Origin: an uncultured Clostridia bacterium
GTDB lineage: Bacteria; Bacillota; Clostridia; TANB77; CAG-508
Length of the DNA: 64,000 bases
Direction: 5' to 3'
NCBI GenBank assembly: GCA_944392105.1
Contig: CALXVM010000005.1
Span: 1 to 64,000 of the forward strand
Part shown: piece by piece, positions 9,261 through 15,813 of the stretch
How the letters are laid out: each line of letters begins with the position of its first letter
Position numbering within the stretch: the stretch's first letter is position 1
Made by a program: the position numbers and the translations under genes
The notes under the pieces: model-generated
Databases searched by the model: none
What the model was told of the DNA's origin: nothing
What the model saw: only the letters and a program-made list of their open reading frames with translations

Positions 9261-9292
9261 TAAGGCACAAAATTCTGAAAAATTGTGCCTTA
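9261..9292 (-). terminator. Rho-independent terminator
   Basis: A 10-bp perfect stem, TAAGGCACAA / TTGTGCCTTA, followed on the minus strand by TTTTTCC. It ends the small operon 9306-9997. Confidence 0.75.
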
Positions 9293-9305
9293 AAGTTATT
9301 AAATT

Positions 9306-9632
9306 TTATCTTAAAATTCCAATTTTTTTGAAAAAATAGTAAACCTCTTTACCACCTAAAAAGAATATTTCTTTTTCTTCTATTGATTGCATATTGTAAT
9401 AAATTTGTACTAATTTTGCTAGAGCAATACACTCTTTATTTGATAAATTTCTGTTTTCAGTTTGACCTTCTAAAATCCAAACTAGATTTTCATTTTCATC
9501 TAAAATTTTATGATATTTTTCTTGAAGTTTTATATATTTTCGATTTTTCTTTCTTAAAATTCTTTTAACATCCTCTAGATATTCTTCAAACATATCTTCA
9601 TATTCTTTATAAAATGATTTTATTTCTAACAT
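9306..9632 (-). CDS. Hypothetical protein of the mobile element
   Basis: A 108-residue protein of unknown function with a good ribosome site (AGGAGG, 7-base spacing). Residues 1-55 are strongly charged and likely coiled-coil (YEDMFEEYLEDVKRILRKK). The C-terminal half contains LSNKECIALAKLVQIYYNMQ and ends in FFKKIGILR. It is co-directional with tnpV, 11 bases downstream of it, and is followed by a terminator. I see no catalytic or DNA-binding motif. Confidence 0.7.
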   Translation of the reverse strand: MLEIKSFYKEYEDMFEEYLEDVKRILRKKNRKYIKLQEKYHKILDENENLVWILEGQTENRNLSNKECIALAKLVQIYYNMQSIEEKEIFFLGGKEVYYFFKKIGILR

Positions 9633-9643
9633 AACAATTCCTC

Positions 9644-9997
9644 CTAAACATATATTAATTCTTTAAATATAATTTCCTCGACAGAGTGTTTTATATTGTT
9701 CATTAATCCAACCCATTTTAGTTGATCTTCTAATTTTAATTCTTCAGTAATGTTTTCTCTTTCTGCAAATTGCTTCATTAATAATTCAAATCTTTCATTT
9801 GCAATTTTATCTATTTCCACTAGATGTTTTTCTAATTTATTATCCATTAGTAAGATGGTATATTCTGCTTTTTTATGTTCTTTTAAAAACTTTAATCTCA
9901 TTCGACCATATCTACCTAAATTTAAATTTTTTATATTTTGGTGAGCAACTATATTAGGAATATAGTAATCTCCTTGTTTTATATATTCAATTTTCAT
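9644..9997 (-). CDS. tnpV: TnpV-family transposon-encoded protein
   Basis: A protein of about 117 residues matching the TnpV family of clostridial transposons: IKQGDYYIPNI at the start, GRYGRMRLKFLKEHKKAEYTILL, then HLVEIDKIANERFELLM and WVGLMNNIKHSVEEIIFKELIY. Its biochemical role is not established; it is a common passenger of mobilizable elements. ATG at 9997 with GGAG upstream is preferred to the frame opening at 10012. It is the first gene of a two-gene operon. Confidence 0.85.
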   Translation of the reverse strand: MKIEYIKQGDYYIPNIVAHQNIKNLNLGRYGRMRLKFLKEHKKAEYTILLMDNKLEKHLVEIDKIANERFELLMKQFAERENITEELKLEDQLKWVGLMNNIKHSVEEIIFKELIYV

Positions 9998-10063
9998 TAA
10001 AATCAACTCCATTTCATTTTTTATTATTTATATAAGAAACTAGAGGGAGAGAGCAGAGTGAAT

Positions 10064-10387
10064 TAGGTGCAATAATCCCAGTATCAGAAAAAAGGATTAT
10101 TACACCTAAAATCAAGAAACTGTCAGTCGGTCGCTTCGTTTTATAGGTAGTCTAGTAAGTAGAATAACTACTATAATTGCTGATAATATAATAAAAATAT
10201 ACTTAATTATCAATGTGCATGCTTGTCCACACTTTCTACAATTATAAATCCACACCCAAGCTTTGCCTCCCAAGAACTCTTTTATTATTGTGAGTCTATG
10301 GTTGTAAAATCTCACTCACGCATTTTGTATAAATAGACCGTTTATACGAATACGAATGAATTTTATAGCATCGGATCATTACACCTA
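10064..10387. repeat. Three-copy 15-bp repeat framing about 320 bp
   Basis: TAGGTGCAATAATCC at 10064-10078 is inverted relative to GGATTATTACACCTA (10094-10108) and GGATCATTACACCTA (10373-10387). The first two copies form a strong stem with a 15-base loop; the outer pair frames the segment like terminal inverted repeats. No convincing gene lies between 10013 and 10469: a 67-codon frame there has no ribosome site. Confidence 0.6.
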
Positions 10388-10420
10388 GCACTTTTATAGA
10401 GGTACTGCATTTCTCTGTAT

Positions 10421-10456
10421 ATAAAAAGACCTCCTTAATGCTTTTACGCATTAAGG
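10421..10456 (-). terminator. Rho-independent terminator
   Basis: A 9-bp stem, GCATTAAGG / CCTTAATGC on either side of a 6-base loop, followed on the minus strand by TCTTTTTAT. It ends the 82-residue gene beside it. Confidence 0.85.
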
Positions 10457-10469
10457 AAGTCCCTTGTGA

Positions 10470-10718
10470 TTAGAAAATCACTTCCACGCCATTTTTAACT
10501 CTATTCAGAATTACCACGTCATAGATTCCAGTAGACATCATGATTTTGATTGCGATGTCGCTGGGTTCAACTCCAGACATAGTACCATCTTTTACAATGG
10601 TAATAATAGCGTTTTTTTGTTCTTCGGACAGTTCCTTCTTTGTTGTCAGAATGACATTGAAGGCATCAGAAGACTCAGGTTGTTCCCGTTTCTTGAAAAG
10701 TCTGCTAAAAATGCCCAT
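10470..10718 (-). CDS. Small hypothetical protein of foreign composition
   Basis: An 82-residue protein of unknown function. It has an excellent ribosome site (AAAGGAG, 7 bases before ATG) and its own terminator. The N-terminus MGIFSRLFKKRE looks like an amphipathic basic helix, followed by an acidic-to-neutral alpha/beta segment with LSEEQKNAIITIVKDG and a C-terminal YDVVILNRVKNGVEVIF. Codon use is far less AT-biased than its neighbours (GCC, CCC, CTG, TCC, one CGG), suggesting recent acquisition. Together with the 61-residue gene at 56119 it contains the only in-frame CGG codons I found apart from three frameshift sites. Confidence 0.7.
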   Translation of the reverse strand: MGIFSRLFKKREQPESSDAFNVILTTKKELSEEQKNAIITIVKDGTMSGVEPSDIAIKIMMSTGIYDVVILNRVKNGVEVIF

Positions 10719-10821
10719 AGGAAAACTCCTTTCAAATTAATACATACACCGTATGCTTAAATATATATTAACATAATTTGCTTGATTTTGCAAATTGTAT
10801 CAATAGTAAATAATCTGTTAC

Positions 10822-10850
10822 ATCTAACATATCTAACAAAACATCTAACA
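10822..10850. repeat. Three short direct repeats near the element end
   Basis: ATCTAACA occurs at 10822, 10831 and 10843. Clustered direct repeats about 150-180 bp inside an element end are typical of integrase arm-type binding sites; iterons are an alternative. The stretch 10719-11000 has no supported gene. Confidence 0.45.
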
Positions 10851-11000
10851 TTTTTTCAAAAAAATTGCAATAGTAATAAAAAGTATATTATACTTGTGCA
10901 AGTAATAAAAACGAAGGTGAGAGTTAGAAAATCTATATTTTTGAGCCTTGTAACAAGTGTTATTTAATACTAAAAATAAATAAGTATAAAATACATTAAA

Positions 11001-11054
11001 AGACTCAAAATCTGGCGGGAAACCATGTGGGTTCGAGTCCCACCATCGGTACCA
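11001..11054 (+). other. Attachment-site remnant: 3' part of a tRNA-Leu(CAA)
   Basis: Starting in the anticodon stem, the sequence has an anticodon loop CTCAAAA (CAA), a short variable arm (GGGAAACC), a perfect T arm (GTGGG-TTCGAGT-CCCAC), an acceptor strand CATCGGT and ACCA. The long variable region marks a class II tRNA. The 5' half is absent: bases before 11001 do not continue the anticodon stem, which should read CC before AGA. This is the expected scar when an element enters a tRNA gene and rebuilds an intact copy at its other end, here to the left of the window beside int. Confidence 0.78.
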
Positions 11055-11093
11055 ATGACGTTTGTGTTCGAACTAATAGAACAGAATTGATAC

Positions 11094-11130
11094 AAAATCA
11101 ATCAGAAAATAAAATTTGGTTGATTTTTTT
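11094..11130 (+). terminator. Rho-independent terminator after the tRNA scar
   Basis: AAAATCAA / TTGATTTT arms with a T7 tract; probably the original terminator of the tRNA transcript. Confidence 0.6.
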
Positions 11131-11174
11131 GCTGTGTAAAAACAATATCAAAATCATCCAAACGAAAGGATGGT

Positions 11175-11267
11175 GAGATAAAATTTATTGTCTCGCAAAG
11201 CCCCCCGAGTTATGATGGTACGTCATAACTCATAGGGGGTTAGGACTTATGACAGAGTCAAAGTCCT
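11175..11267 (+). ncRNA. Structured RNA or transposon-end relic
   Basis: Three consecutive stems: GAGATAA/TTGTCTC (11175-11194), a nested CCCCC...GGGGG stem enclosing the perfect GAGTTATGA/TCATAACTC hairpin (11202-11239), and AGGACTT/AAGTCCT (11242-11267). The pattern resembles right-end/omega-RNA structures of IS605-type elements, but no tnpB is nearby. It lies in the 360-base gap between the tRNA scar and the next gene. Confidence 0.4.
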
Positions 11268-11413
11268 GTGTTTCGAAGGAATTTAGAGCAGAATAATAAA
11301 GACCAAGAATATAGATTTTGAGAATTATAAAATAGTGAGTGATGATTTATATAAAAATGGAATATTTTCCAACAATGATAATGAAATTGCCTAAAATAAA
11401 GAAGTAAAAAGTT

Positions 11414-11710
11414 ATGAAAGAATCTAGAGTTGAAGATGTAATAAATATAATAAAAGATATGGATATTAAAGATAAATTGAAACTAGGAATATGCTTGACT
11501 ACAAGTGATTGGGCTAATATTTTATATAATAAAACAGAAATGTATGAAAAATTTAATACTATGTTAAAAGAAGTTGATGAAGAATACAAAACTACTTTAA
11601 TAAACTTTGCGAAATATAAACTTGTAATGTTTGCAATGACTAAACTTATGGAAATGGAAACGACAGAACAAAATAAAGTTGCATTGTATTTTTTTAATAA
11701 CATAAGTTAG
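11414..11710 (+). CDS. Small hypothetical protein
   Basis: A predicted 98-residue, mostly helical soluble protein: charged N-terminus ESRVEDVINIIKDMDIKDKL, then a central TTSDWANILYNKTEMYEKF and a hydrophobic C-terminal half. There is no recognisable family. The ribosome site is weak (AAAGAAG) and the opposite strand is also open, so it may not be expressed. It sits just outside the mobile element. Confidence 0.4.
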   Translation: MKESRVEDVINIIKDMDIKDKLKLGICLTTSDWANILYNKTEMYEKFNTMLKEVDEEYKTTLINFAKYKLVMFAMTKLMEMETTEQNKVALYFFNNIS

Positions 11711-11804
11711 TTAAGAAAATAGCCAAAAAATAATTTTTTTATGTTTTTTATAAAATATATGATATAATTATTAAATAATAATATAATTTACAGGAGAATA
11801 TAGC

Positions 11805-12344
11805 ATGATTGAAAAACAAGAATTAGTAGATGTTTACACTGCAAATAGAATAAAAACAGGAAAAGTAATAAATCGTAGTGATAAAAATAAATTGAATGAA
11901 AACGAATATACACTAGCTGTTCATTGTTGGATTATTAATTCCAAAAAAGAAATCTTAATAACTCAAAGAAATCTTAATCTAAATCGTGGTGGAATGTGGG
12001 AAGATACTCATGGTGGTGTTAAATCAGGCGAAACAAGTATTGAAGGTATGAAGCGAGAACTAAAAGAAGAACTGGGGCTTGATATAGACGATAATGAATT
12101 AATTTTAGTTAAAACCTTAAAAAGAAAAAATGTTTTTAGAGATTGTTATATTATTTTAAAAGATATTTCAGTAGATTCTATTAATTTTAATGATAATGAA
12201 GTTATGAACTGTAAATATGTTTCTATAGAAGAATTTAAAGAGATAATAAAGAACGGTGAAAGTACATTTACAGATCTTTCGCAAACAATTTTTAGTTATA
12301 TTGATATAAATAATTTAAAAAAGGAGACCAATTATGAATATTAA
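11805..12344 (+). CDS. Nudix hydrolase
   Basis: A 179-residue Nudix hydrolase that would cleave a nucleoside diphosphate linked to another group. The full Nudix box is present: G-x5-E-x7-REL-x-EE-x-G-L in GGVKSGETSIEGMKRELKEE followed by LGL. The flanking TLAVHCWIINSKKEILITQR strand resembles isopentenyl-diphosphate-isomerase-like Nudix proteins. An AGGAG site precedes the ATG. Its end overlaps the next gene by 11 bases, so the two are probably co-translated. The substrate cannot be read from the sequence. Confidence 0.9.
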   Translation: MIEKQELVDVYTANRIKTGKVINRSDKNKLNENEYTLAVHCWIINSKKEILITQRNLNLNRGGMWEDTHGGVKSGETSIEGMKRELKEELGLDIDDNELILVKTLKRKNVFRDCYIILKDISVDSINFNDNEVMNCKYVSIEEFKEIIKNGESTFTDLSQTIFSYIDINNLKKETNYEY

Positions 12345-13020
12345 AATTATACATGATGCAAAACAAGCAACAGGTTTAGCTGTAATTATTGATGTGTTTA
12401 GAGCATTTACTGTTGAGCCATATCTATTTTATAACGGAGTAGAAAAATTAATACCTGTTGGAGATAAAGAAATAGCATATGATTTAAAAGAAAAAAATAA
12501 AGAATATATTTTAGTAGGAGAAAGAAATGGAATAAAATTACCTGGTTTTGATTATGGAAATTCTCCTTCACAAATTAAAAATATAGATTTTTCAAAAAGA
12601 ACTGTTGTGCATACAACCAGTTGTGGTACACAAGGAATTGTTAATGCAATAAATGCAGATGAGATAATAACAGGAAGTTTAGTAAATGCCAATGCTATTG
12701 TAAAATATATTAAACAAAATAATTTTAAAGATATCTCGATTGTAAGCATGAGTAGACCTAATGAACTTCCAAGTGACGAAGATGAATTATGCGCAAGATA
12801 TATAAAAAGTTTATTAGAAGATAAATTATTAGAAAATTTAGAAAATGAAATCGATAAATTAAAATTAACCAGTGGAAAGAAATTTTTTGATAGTAATAAT
12901 GAAGAGAATTTTCCCAAAGAAGATTTTTACTTATGTGTAGAAATTAATAAATTTGATTTTGTTTTAAGAGTAAATAAAGCTGAAAATGGAGTGTTATATT
13001 TAGAAAAAATAGAAATATAG
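12334..13020 (+). CDS. 2-phosphosulfolactate phosphatase-family (ComB-like) protein
   Basis: A 228-residue protein of the ComB family. Diagnostic segments are VIIDVFRAFTVEPYL, LVGERNGIKLPGFDYGNSP, VVHTTSCGTQGIVNA and ELPSDEDELCARYI. Characterised members hydrolyse 2-phosphosulfolactate in coenzyme M synthesis, but many bacterial members lack the rest of that pathway and their substrate is unknown; nothing for coenzyme M is seen here. It overlaps the Nudix gene by 11 bases, suggesting a shared role in clearing a phosphorylated metabolite (inference). Confidence 0.85.
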   Translation: MNIKIIHDAKQATGLAVIIDVFRAFTVEPYLFYNGVEKLIPVGDKEIAYDLKEKNKEYILVGERNGIKLPGFDYGNSPSQIKNIDFSKRTVVHTTSCGTQGIVNAINADEIITGSLVNANAIVKYIKQNNFKDISIVSMSRPNELPSDEDELCARYIKSLLEDKLLENLENEIDKLKLTSGKKFFDSNNEENFPKEDFYLCVEINKFDFVLRVNKAENGVLYLEKIEI

Positions 13021-13033
13021 ATAATTTTATTAT

Positions 13034-13062
13034 TTGACATTTTTTTAATATCTGTGTATAAT
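13034..13062 (+). promoter_or_regulatory. Consensus sigma-A promoter for a small RNA
   Basis: TTGACA and TATAAT separated by exactly 17 bases. It drives a transcript starting near 13069 that holds no reading frame. Confidence 0.75.
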
Positions 13063-13068
13063 AAGTAT

Positions 13069-13165
13069 AGGAAATGAATAACCGCAGTGAATGCGGTTAC
13101 CACTACATATAGTTATAACAACACATTCGCAATATTGGCATAGTGGAATGTGTTGTTATTTTATT
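13069..13165 (+). ncRNA. Candidate antitoxin small RNA
   Basis: An RNA of about 97 nt predicted between the strong promoter and a 14-bp terminator stem (ATAACAACACATTC 13115-13128 / GAATGTGTTGTTAT 13146-13159, then TTTATT). It contains an 8-bp hairpin TAACCGCA/TGCGGTTA. Its 5' region carries ATAGGAAATGAATA, 15 bases, then GTTACCACTAC; the convergent toxin mRNA carries the same two blocks at the same spacing. ACCACT could pair with the toxin Shine-Dalgarno GGTGGTG, and the 3' end is antisense to the end of the toxin mRNA. Confidence 0.6.
13115..13159. terminator. Shared bidirectional terminator of the toxin/sRNA pair
   Basis: A 14-bp perfect stem with a 17-base loop. The T-rich tail is better on the plus strand. 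Both convergent transcripts would end here. Confidence 0.75.
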
Positions 13166-13274
13166 CCTTATCTATTTTTGAATTTACATATTTTATGTAT
13201 AAAATCGTTAATAAGGCTACGTTTATTGTTGATGATACCATTAAGGCATAGATTAAAAAAAGTATAAAACCCAT
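13161..13274 (-). CDS. Small hydrophobic peptide, candidate type I toxin
   Basis: A 37-residue peptide beginning MGFILFLIYALMVSSTINVA: one membrane-spanning segment (about residues 2-27) and a charged tail YVNSKIDKE. AGGTGGTG lies just before the ATG, and a 6-bp hairpin (GATAAC/GTTATC) sits in the leader. A minus-strand promoter (TTGTTC, 17 bases, TATACT) is at 13361-13389. The stop codon abuts the shared terminator. Size, topology and the convergent small RNA fit type I toxins of the Fst/TxpA kind, though the sequence matches none I can name. Confidence 0.6.
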   Translation of the reverse strand: MGFILFLIYALMVSSTINVALLTILYIKYVNSKIDKE

Positions 13275-13469
13275 AAACACCACCTCACTTTCTGATAACC
13301 AAAGTTATCTAGTGCAGTGGCAACACATATCTACTACTATGTTCATTTCCTATGTCAGTTAGTATAACATACAATTTACAATAGAACAATACAAAAAACA
13401 AATTTTCGCAAAAAAGATTTTTTTACCATAAGATTTTTTGTTAAATAATCTGGTAATCTATATATAGCT

Positions 13470-13562
13470 TGATTGATATTTGTATCAATCATTAAAGGTG
13501 TGAAAAAAGTTGTAGATATCTACGTTGTTCGTACCAAAAAAAGTGGCTTTTGCCACTTTTTT
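13470..13562. terminator. Palindrome and terminator in a gene-poor gap
   Basis: The 320-base gap 13275-13596 holds the toxin promoter, a perfect 9-bp inverted repeat (TGATTGATA/TATCAATCA, 13470-13491) and a bidirectional terminator (AAAAAAGTGGC / GCCACTTTTTT, 13536-13562) that ends the minus-strand gene 13597-15078. I see no other gene. Confidence 0.7.
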
Positions 13563-13596
13563 AAAATATATTATTTAAAATCGTTATATAATTTTA

Positions 13597-15078
13597 TTAA
13601 TTATTCTGCTTTGTAAAATAAGTACTATTGCCAGCATTCATATTAGCTATATTTAAAATATCATTATCCAAATAAAAACCAAAATAAGGAACCTCCACAG
13701 TATTTGTTAATGTATTTTGACCATCAATTATACATTTATTATTTGTTAGCACAATACACAAAAAATTTTCTTCACTATATTGAGAATTTCTTGCGAATAC
13801 TTCATTTAATTCTTCATAAGTAACACCATATTTTTCTAAATCTACTGTTATGTATTTTATGGCTTCTGCTCCAACATATATCTCGTATGTACCTTCATAA
13901 TAATTATCTGTAAGATTAGAATTATTTTGATAATATTTAAATGTTCCATCAAAATTTAAATCTAATAAAGAATTGTAAGTCTGCTCTAGCCAGGAATTTC
14001 CAATTATTTGATATTTACTTATAGTATTATTTCCTTGATATATAGGTGGATTAGAATTATCTAAAATGTTATTAGTTCCATTAAAATCATTATTAATAGT
14101 AGCATCTACTTTATTAGTTTCATCATTAAAATTACTTGATATACTATTGTTTTCATCTTTGTTAAATATGTTTTGAACAAATAAAGTAGATAATACAGTA
14201 ATGACTACTATTATAGCTATAATAGTAATTGAAATTATAATTTTAGCAGCTGTAGAATATTTCCCATTATTACTACTATTTGCATTATTATTATGTTGAG
14301 CATACGTTTGCTGTGCGTTGCTATTAGGAGAAGCATTATATTGCTCCACATTATCTAATTTATAGCCACAATGGTTACAAAACATATCATCTGGTCCTAC
14401 TCTAAATCCACATTTATTACAATATATACTTTTAATTTTATTTGTTTGATATGCAGTTTTTTTCTTATTTTTTAATACAAAGTACGTTACAAAGAATATT
14501 ATAGCCAATATTATATATATAAATGAACGTATAGAAAATATAAATTCTTTAAATGTAAGTGAGAATAATATACCATGACTATTTATATCGTATGGAATTC
14601 CAAACACTGAACCCAAAGCAGCACCTAAAATAGGCAAGAAAGCTGCAACAAATAAAGGCCAAAGTATTACAATAAATAAGTAAAATACTAAACTAATAAT
14701 GCCCATTACCAAAAAAACAACATTAGTTTTGGCATTAAATACTTTCATTTGTTTATATGTTACAAGATATGTAACGAGACTAATTCCTAAAATTATATAC
14801 AAAGCAATAACAGATAAACCAGCTTCTAGCCCCATATTTGGTATAATACTTATTACCGTTGATAATACAATTCCTATTAGACTTAATTTATTTATTTTTG
14901 CTATGGCTGAAGTTTCGCCTTTATCTTGCAATACTAGGAAAATTAGAGCGGAACAAATAGAACAAAGAAACAATATAGTAATTATTCCAGCAAAGTCTGA
15001 AAATAAACCAAACAGTGATAAAAGTGTAATCACAAAAAACATTAATACAACTAAAATAATATTTTTTAAAATTTTCAT
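13597..15078 (-). CDS. Zinc-ribbon multi-pass membrane protein
   Basis: A 493-residue protein of unknown function. ATG at 15078 has GGGGAG 8 bases upstream. The N-terminal 210 residues contain about six hydrophobic helices. A double CxxC zinc ribbon follows (CNKCGFRVGPDDMFCNHCGY, about residues 220-240), then an Asn/Ser/Gln-rich linker, another transmembrane helix (IIISITIIAIIVVITVL) and an extracellular domain of about 180 residues with SWLEQTYNSLLDLNFDGTFKYY. The last part resembles the DUF-type domains in zinc-ribbon membrane proteins common in gut clostridia. It is monocistronic. Confidence 0.75.
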   Translation of the reverse strand: MKILKNIILVVLMFFVITLLSLFGLFSDFAGIITILFLCSICSALIFLVLQDKGETSAIAKINKLSLIGIVLSTVISIIPNMGLEAGLSVIALYIILGISLVTYLVTYKQMKVFNAKTNVVFLVMGIISLVFYLFIVILWPLFVAAFLPILGAALGSVFGIPYDINSHGILFSLTFKEFIFSIRSFIYIILAIIFFVTYFVLKNKKKTAYQTNKIKSIYCNKCGFRVGPDDMFCNHCGYKLDNVEQYNASPNSNAQQTYAQHNNNANSSNNGKYSTAAKIIISITIIAIIVVITVLSTLFVQNIFNKDENNSISSNFNDETNKVDATINNDFNGTNNILDNSNPPIYQGNNTISKYQIIGNSWLEQTYNSLLDLNFDGTFKYYQNNSNLTDNYYEGTYEIYVGAEAIKYITVDLEKYGVTYEELNEVFARNSQYSEENFLCIVLTNNKCIIDGQNTLTNTVEVPYFGFYLDNDILNIANMNAGNSTYFTKQNN

Positions 15079-15315
15079 AATATTTCTCCCCAATTATTCA
15101 ATAAATAAAATTATTAATAATTAATTTATTATAACATTCTAGTAGAATATTGTCTTAAAAATAATAAAAAAGTAATGTAATTGTTATATGTTTGTAATAT
15201 TTCAAATATTATAAAAATGCGAATATATAAAATTATTTTTATATTTACAAAACTGCACTAAAACATTATAATTATTGTACGTAGATTTATATAAATATAA
15301 GAAAGGAAATTTAAA

Positions 15316-15735
15316 ATGAGTTATATATATGAGAGAAAAATTAATTATTATGAAACAGATAGAATGGGAGTAGTACATCACTCAAATTATATAAGATACT
15401 TAGAAGAAGCAAGGGTAGAATGGTTAGAAGCACTAAACATGCCATTTGACTTACTAGAAAAAAATAAAATTACAATACCGGTATTGGGAGTTAATTGTAC
15501 ATACAAGCATCATGTTACTTTTGGTGATACTATTTTAATTAAAACATATGCAAAAGAATATACGGGAGTTAGAATGACTATAGGATATGAAATTACAGAT
15601 AAGAAAAATGGAAATATAGTTTTAACAGGAGAAACAAAACATTGCTTTACAGATAGTAATTTAAAGCCAATCAACTTAAAAAAACATAATCCTGAATTTC
15701 ATGAGAAATTTTTAAATCTATTAGAAAAGAATTAA
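15316..15735 (+). CDS. Acyl-CoA thioesterase, YbgC/4HBT hot-dog family
   Basis: A 139-residue hot-dog fold thioesterase that would hydrolyse short or medium acyl-CoA. The family signature YYETDRMGVVHHSNYIRYLE includes the catalytic Asp and the helix start; EEARVEWLEAL follows on the hot-dog helix. Normal length. The ribosome site AAAGGAA lies upstream. It stands alone between the membrane protein and the DnaB-like gene, so the physiological substrate is unclear. Confidence 0.88.
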   Translation: MSYIYERKINYYETDRMGVVHHSNYIRYLEEARVEWLEALNMPFDLLEKNKITIPVLGVNCTYKHHVTFGDTILIKTYAKEYTGVRMTIGYEITDKKNGNIVLTGETKHCFTDSNLKPINLKKHNPEFHEKFLNLLEKN

Positions 15736-15813
15736 TAACACCTTAAGAACTAATATTGAATTGCAAAAAAATATGTTATATAATCATAAAAAGTCAAAAG
15801 AGGAGAAGTAAAT

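Noticed and set aside
9069-9339. Plus-strand frames across the oriT-like gap
   Set aside because: They cross the inverted repeats and a terminator, lack ribosome sites, and have a composition typical of non-coding DNA.
10112-10315. 67-codon minus-strand frame with one hydrophobic segment
   Set aside because: It starts with GTG, has no ribosome site, overlaps the repeat segment and resembles no family; chance opening is more likely.
10822-10850. CRISPR array or plasmid iterons
   Set aside because: Only three 8-base repeats with unequal spacing and no rep or cas genes; no CRISPR-like array was seen anywhere in the window.
10782-10967. 61-codon frame inside the right end of the element
   Set aside because: No ribosome site; it contains the ATCTAACA repeats and reads as low-complexity.
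11347-11703. Minus-strand frame of 118 codons opposite 11414-11710
   Set aside because: Composition is hydrophobic and Ser/Ile-rich as expected for the complement of an AT-rich frame, with no ribosome site; the plus-strand frame is more protein-like.
13069-13165. Direct analogy of the toxin locus to the pAD1 par (Fst) system
   Set aside because: In par the repeated blocks make the two RNAs complementary; here the blocks are inverted in DNA so the RNAs are alike. The overall convergent layout is similar but the pairing logic must differ.
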